Below, piece after piece: positions 7,843 through 13,944 of a stretch of 22,694 nt of DNA (position 1 is the first letter of the stretch; every line of letters starts with the position of its first letter). Origin of the DNA: Bacteroidales bacterium (GTDB taxonomy: Bacteria; Bacteroidota; Bacteroidia; Bacteroidales; Muribaculaceae). The stretch covers positions 1 to 22,694 of the forward strand of contig CAAFXX010000516.1 in the NCBI GenBank assembly GCA_900767075.1, read 5' to 3'. The position numbers and the translations under genes are program-made. The notes beneath the pieces are model-generated. The model made no database searches and was not told where the DNA came from. It saw only the letters and a list, made by a program, of their open reading frames with translations.

Positions 7843-8661
7843 TTATTTTTTCAGGATGTCGGCAACATCGAATGTCTCAGGATCAACTTTATCGAGGTCT
7901 ACGGATAACGACCTTGACACGGTTTTCTTTGAAGACCTGGCATTGTCGGGTTCCGGCGATTCTTCTTTTTTTGAAGGTATCTTTTTCAGAGACAGTTCCG
8001 ACTGAATTGATAGTCTGAAACATAGTTCCACGCGACGGTCAATCTCTTCATTTGACGTTATGACATCGTACAGTCGTGTTTCTCTGTAAGGTTCGATAAC
8101 CTTTCCGGCAGCAGCCAGTTCTTCATCGGATGATTCCGGATTTACAGCCGTCGCCACCGCCTGTTCAAGTTCATCTATCGAGGCGGCTTTGGCCATCGGT
8201 TCTGACGGGGGCGCATCGTCTATATCCCTCATGTCGGTATTGAAGGCATCCTCAATCTCGTCACTGTTCAATGGCGCTATGACCTTCGCGGGAGAGAATT
8301 TCTCAATCTCGTCATCAGGGACAAACTCCACATCCTGCACTTTCAGTTCTCCGACCATTTCAGACAGCATTTTCGGCATTTGCTTCCTTACATCCGATAC
8401 GATTTCAGAAGCCACCTTAGCCATAAATTCATCCATACTGAATTTGCTTGGTGCCACACCTGTGTCTCCAACAGAGCTTGACGGAGGAACAGAATCCGGC
8501 GGCGCTGCTACCGGCGTATCATCCGATATAGGTTCCGAAGGATTATTGTCTTGCTTTACATTGTTCCGGCTTTGGCCCGATTTAATCAGGTAGGCAACCA
8601 GAACGGCATTGCAGACAAGGATACCGCCTCCGATAAAAATCTCAATTCCTCCCATAACCAT
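7843..8661 (-). CDS. Membrane-anchored acidic protein, probable TraD-position gene
   Basis: I start the protein at the ATG at 8661 (MVMGGIEIF, 272 residues). A GTG at 8679 and an ATG at 8655 are alternatives, and all overlap the end of the upstream gene. One N-terminal membrane helix (about 4-26, GGGILVCNAVLVAYLI) is followed by a Ser/Pro/Asp-rich linker, a helical region (about 75-105), an acidic stretch with DVEFVPDDEIEKF, and a basic Ser/Lys-rich tail. The ISEMV/DVEF-type segments resemble the gene just upstream, suggesting the two share a domain. The position before traE corresponds to traD of CTnDOT; the assignment is by synteny only. Function unknown. Confidence 0.7.
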   Translation of the reverse strand: MVMGGIEIFIGGGILVCNAVLVAYLIKSGQSRNNVKQDNNPSEPISDDTPVAAPPDSVPPSSSVGDTGVAPSKFSMDEFMAKVASEIVSDVRKQMPKMLSEMVGELKVQDVEFVPDDEIEKFSPAKVIAPLNSDEIEDAFNTDMRDIDDAPPSEPMAKAASIDELEQAVATAVNPESSDEELAAAGKVIEPYRETRLYDVITSNEEIDRRVELCFRLSIQSELSLKKIPSKKEESPEPDNARSSKKTVSRSLSVDLDKVDPETFDVADILKK

Positions 8662-9316
8662 ATTTCTTGTTACGGTCACCGATTATTACGAGTCCCCCGA
8701 TCTCCTTGCCGTATTTGTCGAAATGTTCAGCAAGAATGTTATGCACTATGGCACTTACAGATACCGGCTCCTCATTTACAAAGCCAAGACTTACCAGCTT
8801 TGTCCAATGTTCGGGAGACAGGGCGACACGTTTCATCCCGATGCCATTGAGATTGAAGGAAGGGCGATTTATATATTTGTCAGCATAACCTTCCTCAAAG
8901 ACTATGGTTTCTATCGCAGGTCTGAGTTTCTCCTGTAGCTCAGGTTCCATCGTCGGAAAATCATTGATGTCAAACGATTCCTTGGGGAATATTTCCGGCT
9001 CCTTGTATGGAGAGCCAAATTCAACATCTTCAGGCCGAAGTTCGCACGGAAGAACATTCTCTCTGAAATGCTTCTCCACCATTTCAGAGATAAGGCCGTG
9101 CATTTTGTCCGGCACAGAATCCGACAAGTAGCGTGTAATCGCTGATTCAGCGGAATACTTTACGCTTTCGACCGTATCATTGATGATGTCGAGTTTTCGG
9201 GCACATCTTTTGGCCCATACTCGGCAGCGTTGCTGTGTGATGAGTATCAGAAGCAACAGAATCGGCATCAGGGTGAAAGACCCGTAGAACAGGTAATAAT
9301 AGAATCTGTCCATCAT
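8642..9316 (-). CDS. Membrane-anchored protein with DUF3408-like C-terminus
   Basis: The 224-residue protein starts with a double ATG (9316 or 9313), overlapping the upstream stop. A membrane helix lies at about 8-27 (LFYGSFTLMPILLLLILI), then a basic helical region (28-60), then LISEMVEKHFRENVLPCEL and RPEDVEF, a segment echoed in the next gene. The C-terminal region (about 158-205: KRVALSPEHWTKLVSLGF, then VSAIVHNILAEHFDKYGKEI) closely resembles the C-terminal pattern of the two soluble DUF3408 proteins upstream. The protein therefore looks like a membrane-tethered version of that domain. The tether could bring a DNA- or partner-binding domain to the channel; this is inference. Confidence 0.7.
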   Translation of the reverse strand: MMDRFYYYLFYGSFTLMPILLLLILITQQRCRVWAKRCARKLDIINDTVESVKYSAESAITRYLSDSVPDKMHGLISEMVEKHFRENVLPCELRPEDVEFGSPYKEPEIFPKESFDINDFPTMEPELQEKLRPAIETIVFEEGYADKYINRPSFNLNGIGMKRVALSPEHWTKLVSLGFVNEEPVSVSAIVHNILAEHFDKYGKEIGGLVIIGDRNKKYGYGRN

Positions 9317-9630
9317 ACCAGCACCGTTTTGGAGCCACGGCCAGTCAGTTCGTTGATGACTGTACGGTTAGCGGCAAGGTGAGAAATCAGGATATTGGTC
9401 ACGAAGGCTCCGATTGTAAGGTCGGGATTGCCGAAGAGCGCGATGGTCTTGGAGAGTTTGTCAACCAGTTCGCGCGGTACGAAGATGCCCTTTCTGGCAC
9501 CGACAGTGTATGGAGTCAGGAACTCATCACGGTATGCCGCGATGTCCTTTTCCACGGGGAGGCCTGTCTCGACCTCCTTTGCGATATTCACGCCGCAGGC
9601 ATGAAGGTCGCAGAATCTTGGATTATTCAT
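9313..9630 (-). CDS. Short DUF3408-like protein (TraC position)
   Basis: The 105-residue soluble protein starts at the ATG at 9630. Residues about 45-95 (GIFVPRELVDKLSKTIALFG, then TIGAFVTNILISHLAANRTVINEL) show the DUF3408 pattern: a short strand, a helix, then a helix with a V-x-N-I-L core. This resembles ribbon-helix-helix DNA-binding proteins. It lacks the long variable N-terminal region of its upstream neighbour. A TAACCACCAAATCC leader lies between the two genes, and the stop overlaps the next start. In CTnDOT-type elements traB and traC are such genes; which copy equals which cannot be decided here. Confidence 0.75.
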   Translation of the reverse strand: MNNPRFCDLHACGVNIAKEVETGLPVEKDIAAYRDEFLTPYTVGARKGIFVPRELVDKLSKTIALFGNPDLTIGAFVTNILISHLAANRTVINELTGRGSKTVLV

Positions 9631-9648
9631 GTTTCTGTTACTTAACTT

Positions 9649-9662
9649 GGATTTGGTGGTTA
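9649..9662 (-). promoter_or_regulatory. Repeated leader motif TAACCACCAAATCC before the second DUF3408 gene
   Basis: On the minus strand the upstream stop codon TAA starts TAACCACCAAATCC, followed by an A-rich spacer to the ATG at 9630. It is identical over 14 nt to the motif upstream of mobA, although the two genes belong to different operons on opposite strands. Confidence 0.5.
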
Positions 9663-10130
9663 GAAATCGGTGTTTTTCGATATGAGGTTACGGATAATAT
9701 CCTTGTTCTCATCGAAATGTTTGCGCAGGATGTTATCGACAAAACCGCCGAATGTCAGCCGCTCACCGAGTATCGCTATTATTTTTACGATTTTGTCATG
9801 GTGAGCTTCCGACACGGCGACCTGCCAGCCGGACTTTGAGAACCCGATAGGTACCCGCTCCACAAGAAATTCCTGAATATAGCTGTCCTCTTGTGATAAA
9901 ATGCCGTCAGAGGTTTTGCCGTCAGAGGCTGAACGTGTTTTGCGGACAGTATCCTGACAGATCTTAGGAGGTGGTGTCTCCACCTCCGGCGTGGGTGTCT
10001 CAATCACAGGCTGCTGTACACCCTGTTTCTTGGTCTTGCGGACCGGTGTCGCTATATCCTCCCTGTAATTGTCGAGGAAATTGGCGGCATCGAATCCTTT
10101 GCTGTTTTCATCGGCCATAGGGTCATACAT
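9660..10130 (-). CDS. DUF3408 protein (TraB position)
   Basis: The 156-residue protein starts at the ATG at 10130, overlapping the traA stop by 8 nt; an ATG four codons later is also possible. The first 85 residues are polar, with a Pro/Thr repeat-like stretch (VIETPTPEVETPPPK), and look disordered. The C-terminal domain (about 95-150: KSGWQVAVSEAHHDKIVKII, then FGGFVDNILRKHFDENKDII) carries the DUF3408 pattern. The pairing of a ParA-type ATPase gene with a small gene of possible ribbon-helix-helix fold recalls type Ib partition operons, where the small protein binds DNA repeats. DUF3408 is confident; DNA binding is inference. Confidence 0.8.
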   Translation of the reverse strand: MYDPMADENSKGFDAANFLDNYREDIATPVRKTKKQGVQQPVIETPTPEVETPPPKICQDTVRKTRSASDGKTSDGILSQEDSYIQEFLVERVPIGFSKSGWQVAVSEAHHDKIVKIIAILGERLTFGGFVDNILRKHFDENKDIIRNLISKNTDF

Positions 10131-10884
10131 TTATGATTTCACGAATCTCCCTTACCAGTTCAGGCAGGTCGCTGTCCTTGAGAAGCTGCTTGTCGGGAGG
10201 CATCATTGTCGAGCGGAAGATGGTTGGTCTCGCGGCCATGCCTCCGTCATCTTTTGAAAACCTGGCACTGTTGCTGAGGACAGTGTTGAGGGACGACAGT
10301 TGCAGTTCTTCGAGATAGTTGTCAATCAACTCGCATAGTTTTGATTTCTTTCGGGACGGGATGCGGTTCCAGACAAGTTTTATCTCTTTGATGGATGAAT
10401 CGCCGGGCGCAATCATCTCGCTCATGACCTTGTTGGCGAAACGGATGGAGCTTTTCATGTCGCCGGTGTCGGTCGTGATCGGAATGAAAAGATAGTGCAT
10501 CCGTGCAAGTAGGTTCACGAGATCCATGTCGTTGATGGTGCCTGTGATGTCGAAGAACACCACCTTGGGCGCCGGATAATCCTTCATGTATTCCTCGGCC
10601 TGTTCAATAGCCGTGGCCGGGGTAGAGTAAAGGATTTCGTAAGGCTGTTTGTCGAAACGCTTGTAGAAGTTCATGAAAGTCTTCTTCAAGGCCGGGGTCT
10701 CGTTGATTACGACAATATCGTGGTCACGATAGTCTTTCTGGGTGTACTGACGGGAATCACAGTCAACTACCAGAACATCCACTCCTTCGACATAGTGGAG
10801 GTAGCTTGCCGTTAGCGCCGTCAGTGTCGATTTGCCTGAGCCTCCCTTCTGGGACGCAAAGGCGACAAATACGGGGTCGCTCAT
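10123..10884 (-). CDS. traA: ParA-family ATPase TraA
   Basis: The 253-residue protein has a deviant Walker A motif of ParA/MinD type at the N-terminus (QKGGSGKST, Lys13 and Lys18), VLVVDCDSRQ as the A' motif, and VVFFDITGTIND as the Walker B region. The C-terminal half is typical of short ParA proteins without an N-terminal DNA-binding domain. It is the first gene of the long tra operon and overlaps the next gene. Such ATPases open Bacteroides tra operons and are annotated TraA; in plasmids the family positions DNA or protein complexes. A role in recruiting the relaxosome to the channel is plausible. No good TAnnTTTG promoter is seen directly upstream. Confidence 0.88.
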   Translation of the reverse strand: MSDPVFVAFASQKGGSGKSTLTALTASYLHYVEGVDVLVVDCDSRQYTQKDYRDHDIVVINETPALKKTFMNFYKRFDKQPYEILYSTPATAIEQAEEYMKDYPAPKVVFFDITGTINDMDLVNLLARMHYLFIPITTDTGDMKSSIRFANKVMSEMIAPGDSSIKEIKLVWNRIPSRKKSKLCELIDNYLEELQLSSLNTVLSNSARFSKDDGGMAARPTIFRSTMMPPDKQLLKDSDLPELVREIREIINV

Positions 10885-11053
10885 AAGATAATTCAGAAGA
10901 TTTGTAAATGGGATTGATTAACTCATGGAGGGCGCATAGCCATTGGGTGCCACTTTCCGCTGATATATCCGGAGTGGCTTGCACTGATATGTGGAGTTGT
11001 GGGTCGGTATGCTTCCACAATCAGGCGAAAGGATGATTGTTCAGTGATTCAGC

Positions 11054-11071
11054 CATACGGTCAGCCGTATG
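11054..11071. repeat. Perfect 7-bp hairpin with TCAG loop
   Basis: CATACGG (11054-11060) and CCGTATG (11065-11071) pair perfectly around a TCAG loop. AAATTTT follows on the plus strand, so it might weakly terminate rightward transcription, or it may be a protein site. It contains the TCAGCC motif that recurs in this zone. Confidence 0.55.
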
Positions 11072-11145
11072 AAATTTTAACCAGACGTTTATATGTCGAT
11101 ACAAAAGGCTGTTCTACTGACTCCGTGATTGTCGTTTTGACTGAT

Positions 11146-11175
11146 TTGCCGGTTCTACATACACACATCCGGCAA
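11146..11175. repeat. Inverted repeat TTGCCGG / CCGGCAA
   Basis: A perfect 7-bp inverted repeat (11146-11152 and 11169-11175) with a 16-nt spacer, directly before the tandem 14-nt repeats. Confidence 0.5.
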
Positions 11176-11177
11176 TA

Positions 11178-11215
11178 TGTTCAGTCAGCCGTCTTTCCGT
11201 CTGTTCAGTCAGCCG
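11178..11215. repeat. Tandem 14-nt direct repeats TGTTCAGTCAGCCG
   Basis: Two identical 14-nt copies at 11178-11191 and 11202-11215 are spaced 24 nt start to start, near two helical turns, so a bound protein would meet both on nearly the same DNA face. The core CAGTCAGCC recurs at 11415-11423, and TCAGCC at 11061 and 11454. Iteron-like spacing suggests a binding array. Confidence 0.6.
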
Positions 11216-11281
11216 GTATCGCTGTCACCTTCGGCCCTGTCTGATTGCAGGTGTCGCTGATTCAGCTTTTTCGGTTACCGC

Positions 11282-11300
11282 CGGCGATTTGATTTCGCCG
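11282..11300. repeat. Inverted repeat CGGCGA / TCGCCG
   Basis: A perfect 6-bp inverted repeat (11282-11287 and 11295-11300) with a 7-nt loop. It belongs to the hairpin cluster beside traA. Confidence 0.4.
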
Positions 11301-11350
11301 AGAGGTTTGTCGGTCGTTTGTAAGTGAAACGCAATGTCGGAAGAAAAAGA

Positions 11351-11410
11351 TTTTTCTGTTTTCGATATGTGCATTTCAGTTCATATCGTGGGCATATCCG
11401 GGCATTTGTT
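11351..11410. repeat. Imperfect 60-bp direct repeat, copy 1
   Basis: About 60 bp are shared with 11731-11790 (about 49 of 60 positions identical, no gaps). The best conserved parts are ATGTGCATTTCA, CATATCGTG and CATATCCGGGCATTTG. This copy lies in the hairpin-rich zone. Two copies in a non-coding divergent region suggest a duplicated regulatory or recombination site. Confidence 0.65.
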
Positions 11411-11475
11411 CAATCAGTCAGCCATTCATTATATTGATTGCCTGTCTGTCCGGTCAGCCAGTCAACCGGAAGGGG

Positions 11476-11527
11476 CTGATTGCAGGAGGTACCGGTCAGT
11501 CATCTGGTCAGACAGGTCTGCAATCAG
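11476..11527. repeat. Perfect 10-bp inverted repeat CTGATTGCAG / CTGCAATCAG
   Basis: The arms are 11476-11485 and 11518-11527, with a 32-nt spacer containing two GGTCAG copies. A direct copy of the left arm also occurs at 11241-11250. A smaller inverted repeat CCGGT/ACCGG (11450-11454, 11465-11469) lies just upstream. Confidence 0.6.
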
Positions 11528-11730
11528 ACGGGTGGACAGAAACATATCCAAGTGAATGGGCAATCAATGTGATGACCGAACAGACATAGATACGCTCAGA
11601 TAAATAAACATGAGTCTGAACGACAGTTCGGTTGAACATCTGCCTTGCCTGACAGACAGTCAGAGACATTGGCATCGAGCCATGTGAGCGACTGCCTTTG
11701 CAACTTAAACATTGGCTGATTGAAAATAGA

Positions 11731-11790
11731 TTATTTCGTTTTGGAAATGTGCATTTCAAAGCATATCGTGGTCATATCCGGGCATTTGGG
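11731..11790. repeat. Imperfect 60-bp direct repeat, copy 2
   Basis: Partner of the repeat at 11351-11410, 380 bp away. This copy also contains an inverted repeat GAAATG-TG-CATTTC (11744-11757) that is damaged in copy 1. It is a candidate site for a dimeric regulator. Confidence 0.65.
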
Positions 11791-11859
11791 AAAATTAGCC
11801 AAAACCATTTACAGGGCTTTAGTTGTTACTCTATGCAAAGAAAGTTCTCTAAGCGAGGC

Positions 11860-12120
11860 TTATGATTATCGCCAATATTATAATATTCGGCGGAAAATCC
11901 GGCATGGGTCGGGCCGAAGCCACGGCTTTTTTCTGGTTGAATCAATCCATTGGAATATTGATTCCGTATAATCCGCATCAGTTCCTGTTTACATATGATT
12001 TAGAGGTTCACATGAACCTTGCAAGGTATGGTTTACGCTGCATGAAACTCATTTTGCAGCATAACCCCCTTGCCATTGCATGGAGCTGTTGCGATTACTC
12101 CGAAGTCGTAATCGCCATAG
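11860..12120 (+). other. Candidate oriT region upstream of mobA
   Basis: Within 260 bp before mobA lie four palindromes: a near-perfect 23-nt AT-rich palindrome with CGCC/GGCG ends (11870-11892), AGGTTCA-CA-TGAACCT (12004-12019), GCTGCA/TGCAGC (12037-12042, 12055-12060) and an 8-bp stem GCGATTAC/GTAATCGC (12091-12098, 12108-12115) with a 9-nt loop. Origins of transfer usually sit next to the relaxase accessory gene and carry such repeats. The nick site cannot be assigned. Confidence 0.45.
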
Positions 12121-12155
12121 GATTTTCTTAGGTGCTATCCGGCACCGTATCCATT

Positions 12156-12169
12156 TAACCACCAAATCC
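12156..12169 (+). promoter_or_regulatory. Repeated leader motif TAACCACCAAATCC before mobA
   Basis: The 14-nt motif lies 7 nt before the mobA ATG and is identical to the one before the second DUF3408 gene on the other strand. No Shine-Dalgarno sequence is present. Confidence 0.5.
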
Positions 12170-12176
12170 CGTTTTT

Positions 12177-12605
12177 ATGAATCAAAACAGTTACCGTGGA
12201 GGGCGGCATAAAAAGGCCGACCCGTCCACAGCATTCCGATGTTCGGTGAACTTCACCGCCTCGGAACAATCCAAATTGCTCTCTATGCAGGAGCAGTCAG
12301 GCATAGAATCTCTCTCTGCCTTCATCAAGATGCAGATATTCGGCAAGCCGTTCAAGGTTCATGTTGTCGATGACAACAGCCGGATTTTCATCGACCGTCT
12401 ATCGAACATGAACAACCATTACCGGGAGATTCGCATAAGCTACAATCTTATGCTTACTACTCTCAGGGAGAATTTCAACGAAAAGAAAGCGATGGCGGCA
12501 CTCTATAAGATAGAGAAGATGACCATAGAACTTGTGAAACTGAACCGCGAGATTGTCGCTCTCGCAAAGGATTTCGACGAGCGATGGTTGCGAAAATCTC
12601 CTTAG
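12177..12605 (+). CDS. mobA: Mobilisation protein MobA (relaxosome accessory protein)
   Basis: The 142-residue protein has a basic N-terminus (GGRHKKADPSTAFR). Residues about 18-58 (CSVNFTASEQSKLLSMQEQSG, then LSAFIKMQIFGKPFKV) follow the ribbon-helix-helix pattern of MobC-type relaxosome proteins. The rest is helical, with conserved-looking NNHYREIRISYNLML. It would bind oriT and help the relaxase. It is called MobA in Bacteroides elements, not to be confused with the MobA relaxase of RSF1010. The mobB start lies inside its last codons (22-nt overlap), so the two are co-translated. The start ATG at 12177 is supported by the upstream leader motif. Confidence 0.85.
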   Translation: MNQNSYRGGRHKKADPSTAFRCSVNFTASEQSKLLSMQEQSGIESLSAFIKMQIFGKPFKVHVVDDNSRIFIDRLSNMNNHYREIRISYNLMLTTLRENFNEKKAMAALYKIEKMTIELVKLNREIVALAKDFDERWLRKSP

Positions 12606-13924
12606 GCAACTCCCTATACGGTAGTTTGGTGTATAACGGGGAGAAGATCAACAAGGAGCATGGCAGGGTACTTGATACCAATAAACTCTACAATGACGGC
12701 ACCGGGACTATAAACATTCAGAGGGTTTTCGAGGATTTCAAGCGATGGATGCCTCAGGCAACTAAGGCAGAGAAAACTATGATGCACATATCCCTCAACC
12801 CGCATCCCGACGACCGGCTCAGTGAGGCACAGTATATTCAGATTGCCCATGAGTATATGGAGAAGATGGGGTTTGCCGAAATGCCTTACCTTGTAGTGAA
12901 ACACGAGGACATCGACCGGCACCATATACATATAGTAGCCCTGCGTGTCAGACCCGACGGCTCTGCGATCGATTCGAAAAACAATTACTACCGCAGCAAG
13001 GAGATAACCCGAGAGATTGAACGCAAGTACGGGCTGCATACCGCCGAGCGTCAGAAAATCACACCTGATATGCCTATCAAAAAGATTGATCCCAATGGCG
13101 ACATCAAGCGACAGGTCGCCAACACAGTCAAGATGGTGGGTATGCGCTACAAGTTCCAGACTCTTGGCGAATACAACGCAATCCTCTCCGTATATAATAT
13201 AAGGTGTGAGGAAGCCGACGGTCGGGTAAACGGCAGGGAATATCATGGTCTGGTATATTTTGCCACTGATGATGAGGGCAAGACTATCGCCACTCCATTC
13301 AAAGCATCGCGTCTTGGTAAATTTGCCGGACGAGAGGCAATCGGACAGAGATATGAACGTGCCAAAGAGAAAATAGATGTCAGACCCACGAAAAGAAAAG
13401 TCGCAGCGGTCATGGCGCAGTCATCCGACAAGGACGATTTCATCGCCCGTATGAAAGCGGAGAACATAGAGCTTGTGCTTCGATACACAGATGATGGCCG
13501 GATATATGGTGCAACCTATATCGACCACAATACCCGGACAGTTCTCAATGGCTCTCGTCTTGGGAAGGAGTTCTCCGCCAATGCTCTCGAAAATTGGTTC
13601 AATCATCCGGAAGATAAACCGATTATCCAGACGCAAGGTAACACTAAAGATAATAGTACGACTCCTGACAATAGTCGGCATCAGTCTCATGGAGAAAGGA
13701 GCCATTCCGGTGGCACTGCATCCGACGATCAATCCAACCGACATGGGCAGACTGCACAATCCTCGCCCGTACAAAGCCATCCGCACGGTTATGATGACAC
13801 TTCCATGTTCGACGGGCTTGGAGGTCTGTTCTCTGTCGGCCCGGCTTTCGATGCACAGGAGGAGGCCTTCTACCGCGAGATGCAACGGCGCAAGAAGAAA
13901 AAGCGTCGTGGCCCCAAATTATAA
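12584..13924 (+). CDS. mobB: Relaxase MobB
   Basis: The 446-residue protein starts MVAKISLGNSLYGSLVYN. Its N-terminal 220 residues form a relaxase/mobilisation nuclease domain (PF03432 type). The metal-binding signature KHEDIDRHHIHIV has His107, His114 and His116, preceded by HISLNPHPDD. Candidate catalytic tyrosines are Tyr12, Tyr17 or Tyr36; the sequence alone does not decide. The C-terminal part from about residue 355 is low complexity (Ser, His, Gln, Thr rich) and ends in a very basic cluster (MQRRKKKKRRGPK). Role: single-strand cleavage at oriT and covalent piloting of the DNA. It overlaps mobA and is 20 nt ahead of mobC. Confidence 0.93.
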   Translation: MVAKISLGNSLYGSLVYNGEKINKEHGRVLDTNKLYNDGTGTINIQRVFEDFKRWMPQATKAEKTMMHISLNPHPDDRLSEAQYIQIAHEYMEKMGFAEMPYLVVKHEDIDRHHIHIVALRVRPDGSAIDSKNNYYRSKEITREIERKYGLHTAERQKITPDMPIKKIDPNGDIKRQVANTVKMVGMRYKFQTLGEYNAILSVYNIRCEEADGRVNGREYHGLVYFATDDEGKTIATPFKASRLGKFAGREAIGQRYERAKEKIDVRPTKRKVAAVMAQSSDKDDFIARMKAENIELVLRYTDDGRIYGATYIDHNTRTVLNGSRLGKEFSANALENWFNHPEDKPIIQTQGNTKDNSTTPDNSRHQSHGERSHSGGTASDDQSNRHGQTAQSSPVQSHPHGYDDTSMFDGLGGLFSVGPAFDAQEEAFYREMQRRKKKKRRGPKL

Positions 13925-13944
13925 ACCCAGTAATCAGAATATCG

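Larger units (their letters stand above)
10885..12176. other. 1.3-kb divergent intergenic region between tra and mob operons
   Basis: No convincing coding frame occurs. The stretch separates the leftward tra operon from the rightward mob operon and must contain both promoters and probably oriT. It has two zones: a hairpin- and CAGTCAGCC-rich zone nearer traA (about 11040-11530) and a zone of larger palindromes directly before mobA (about 11860-12120), linked by two copies of an imperfect 60-bp repeat. I looked for the Bacteroidales TTTG/TAnnTTTG promoter pair on both strands and found no full match. Confidence 0.7.

Noticed and set aside
11178..11527. Repeats beside traA as a CRISPR array
   Set aside because: The repeats are too short and irregular, with no uniform repeat-spacer pattern and no cas genes in the window.
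11862..12131. Plus-strand frame of 89 codons before mobA (MIIANIIIFGGKSGMG...)
   Set aside because: It lies across the palindrome cluster, resembles no family I know, and its reading frame is better explained by oriT/leader DNA. It remains possible but unsupported.
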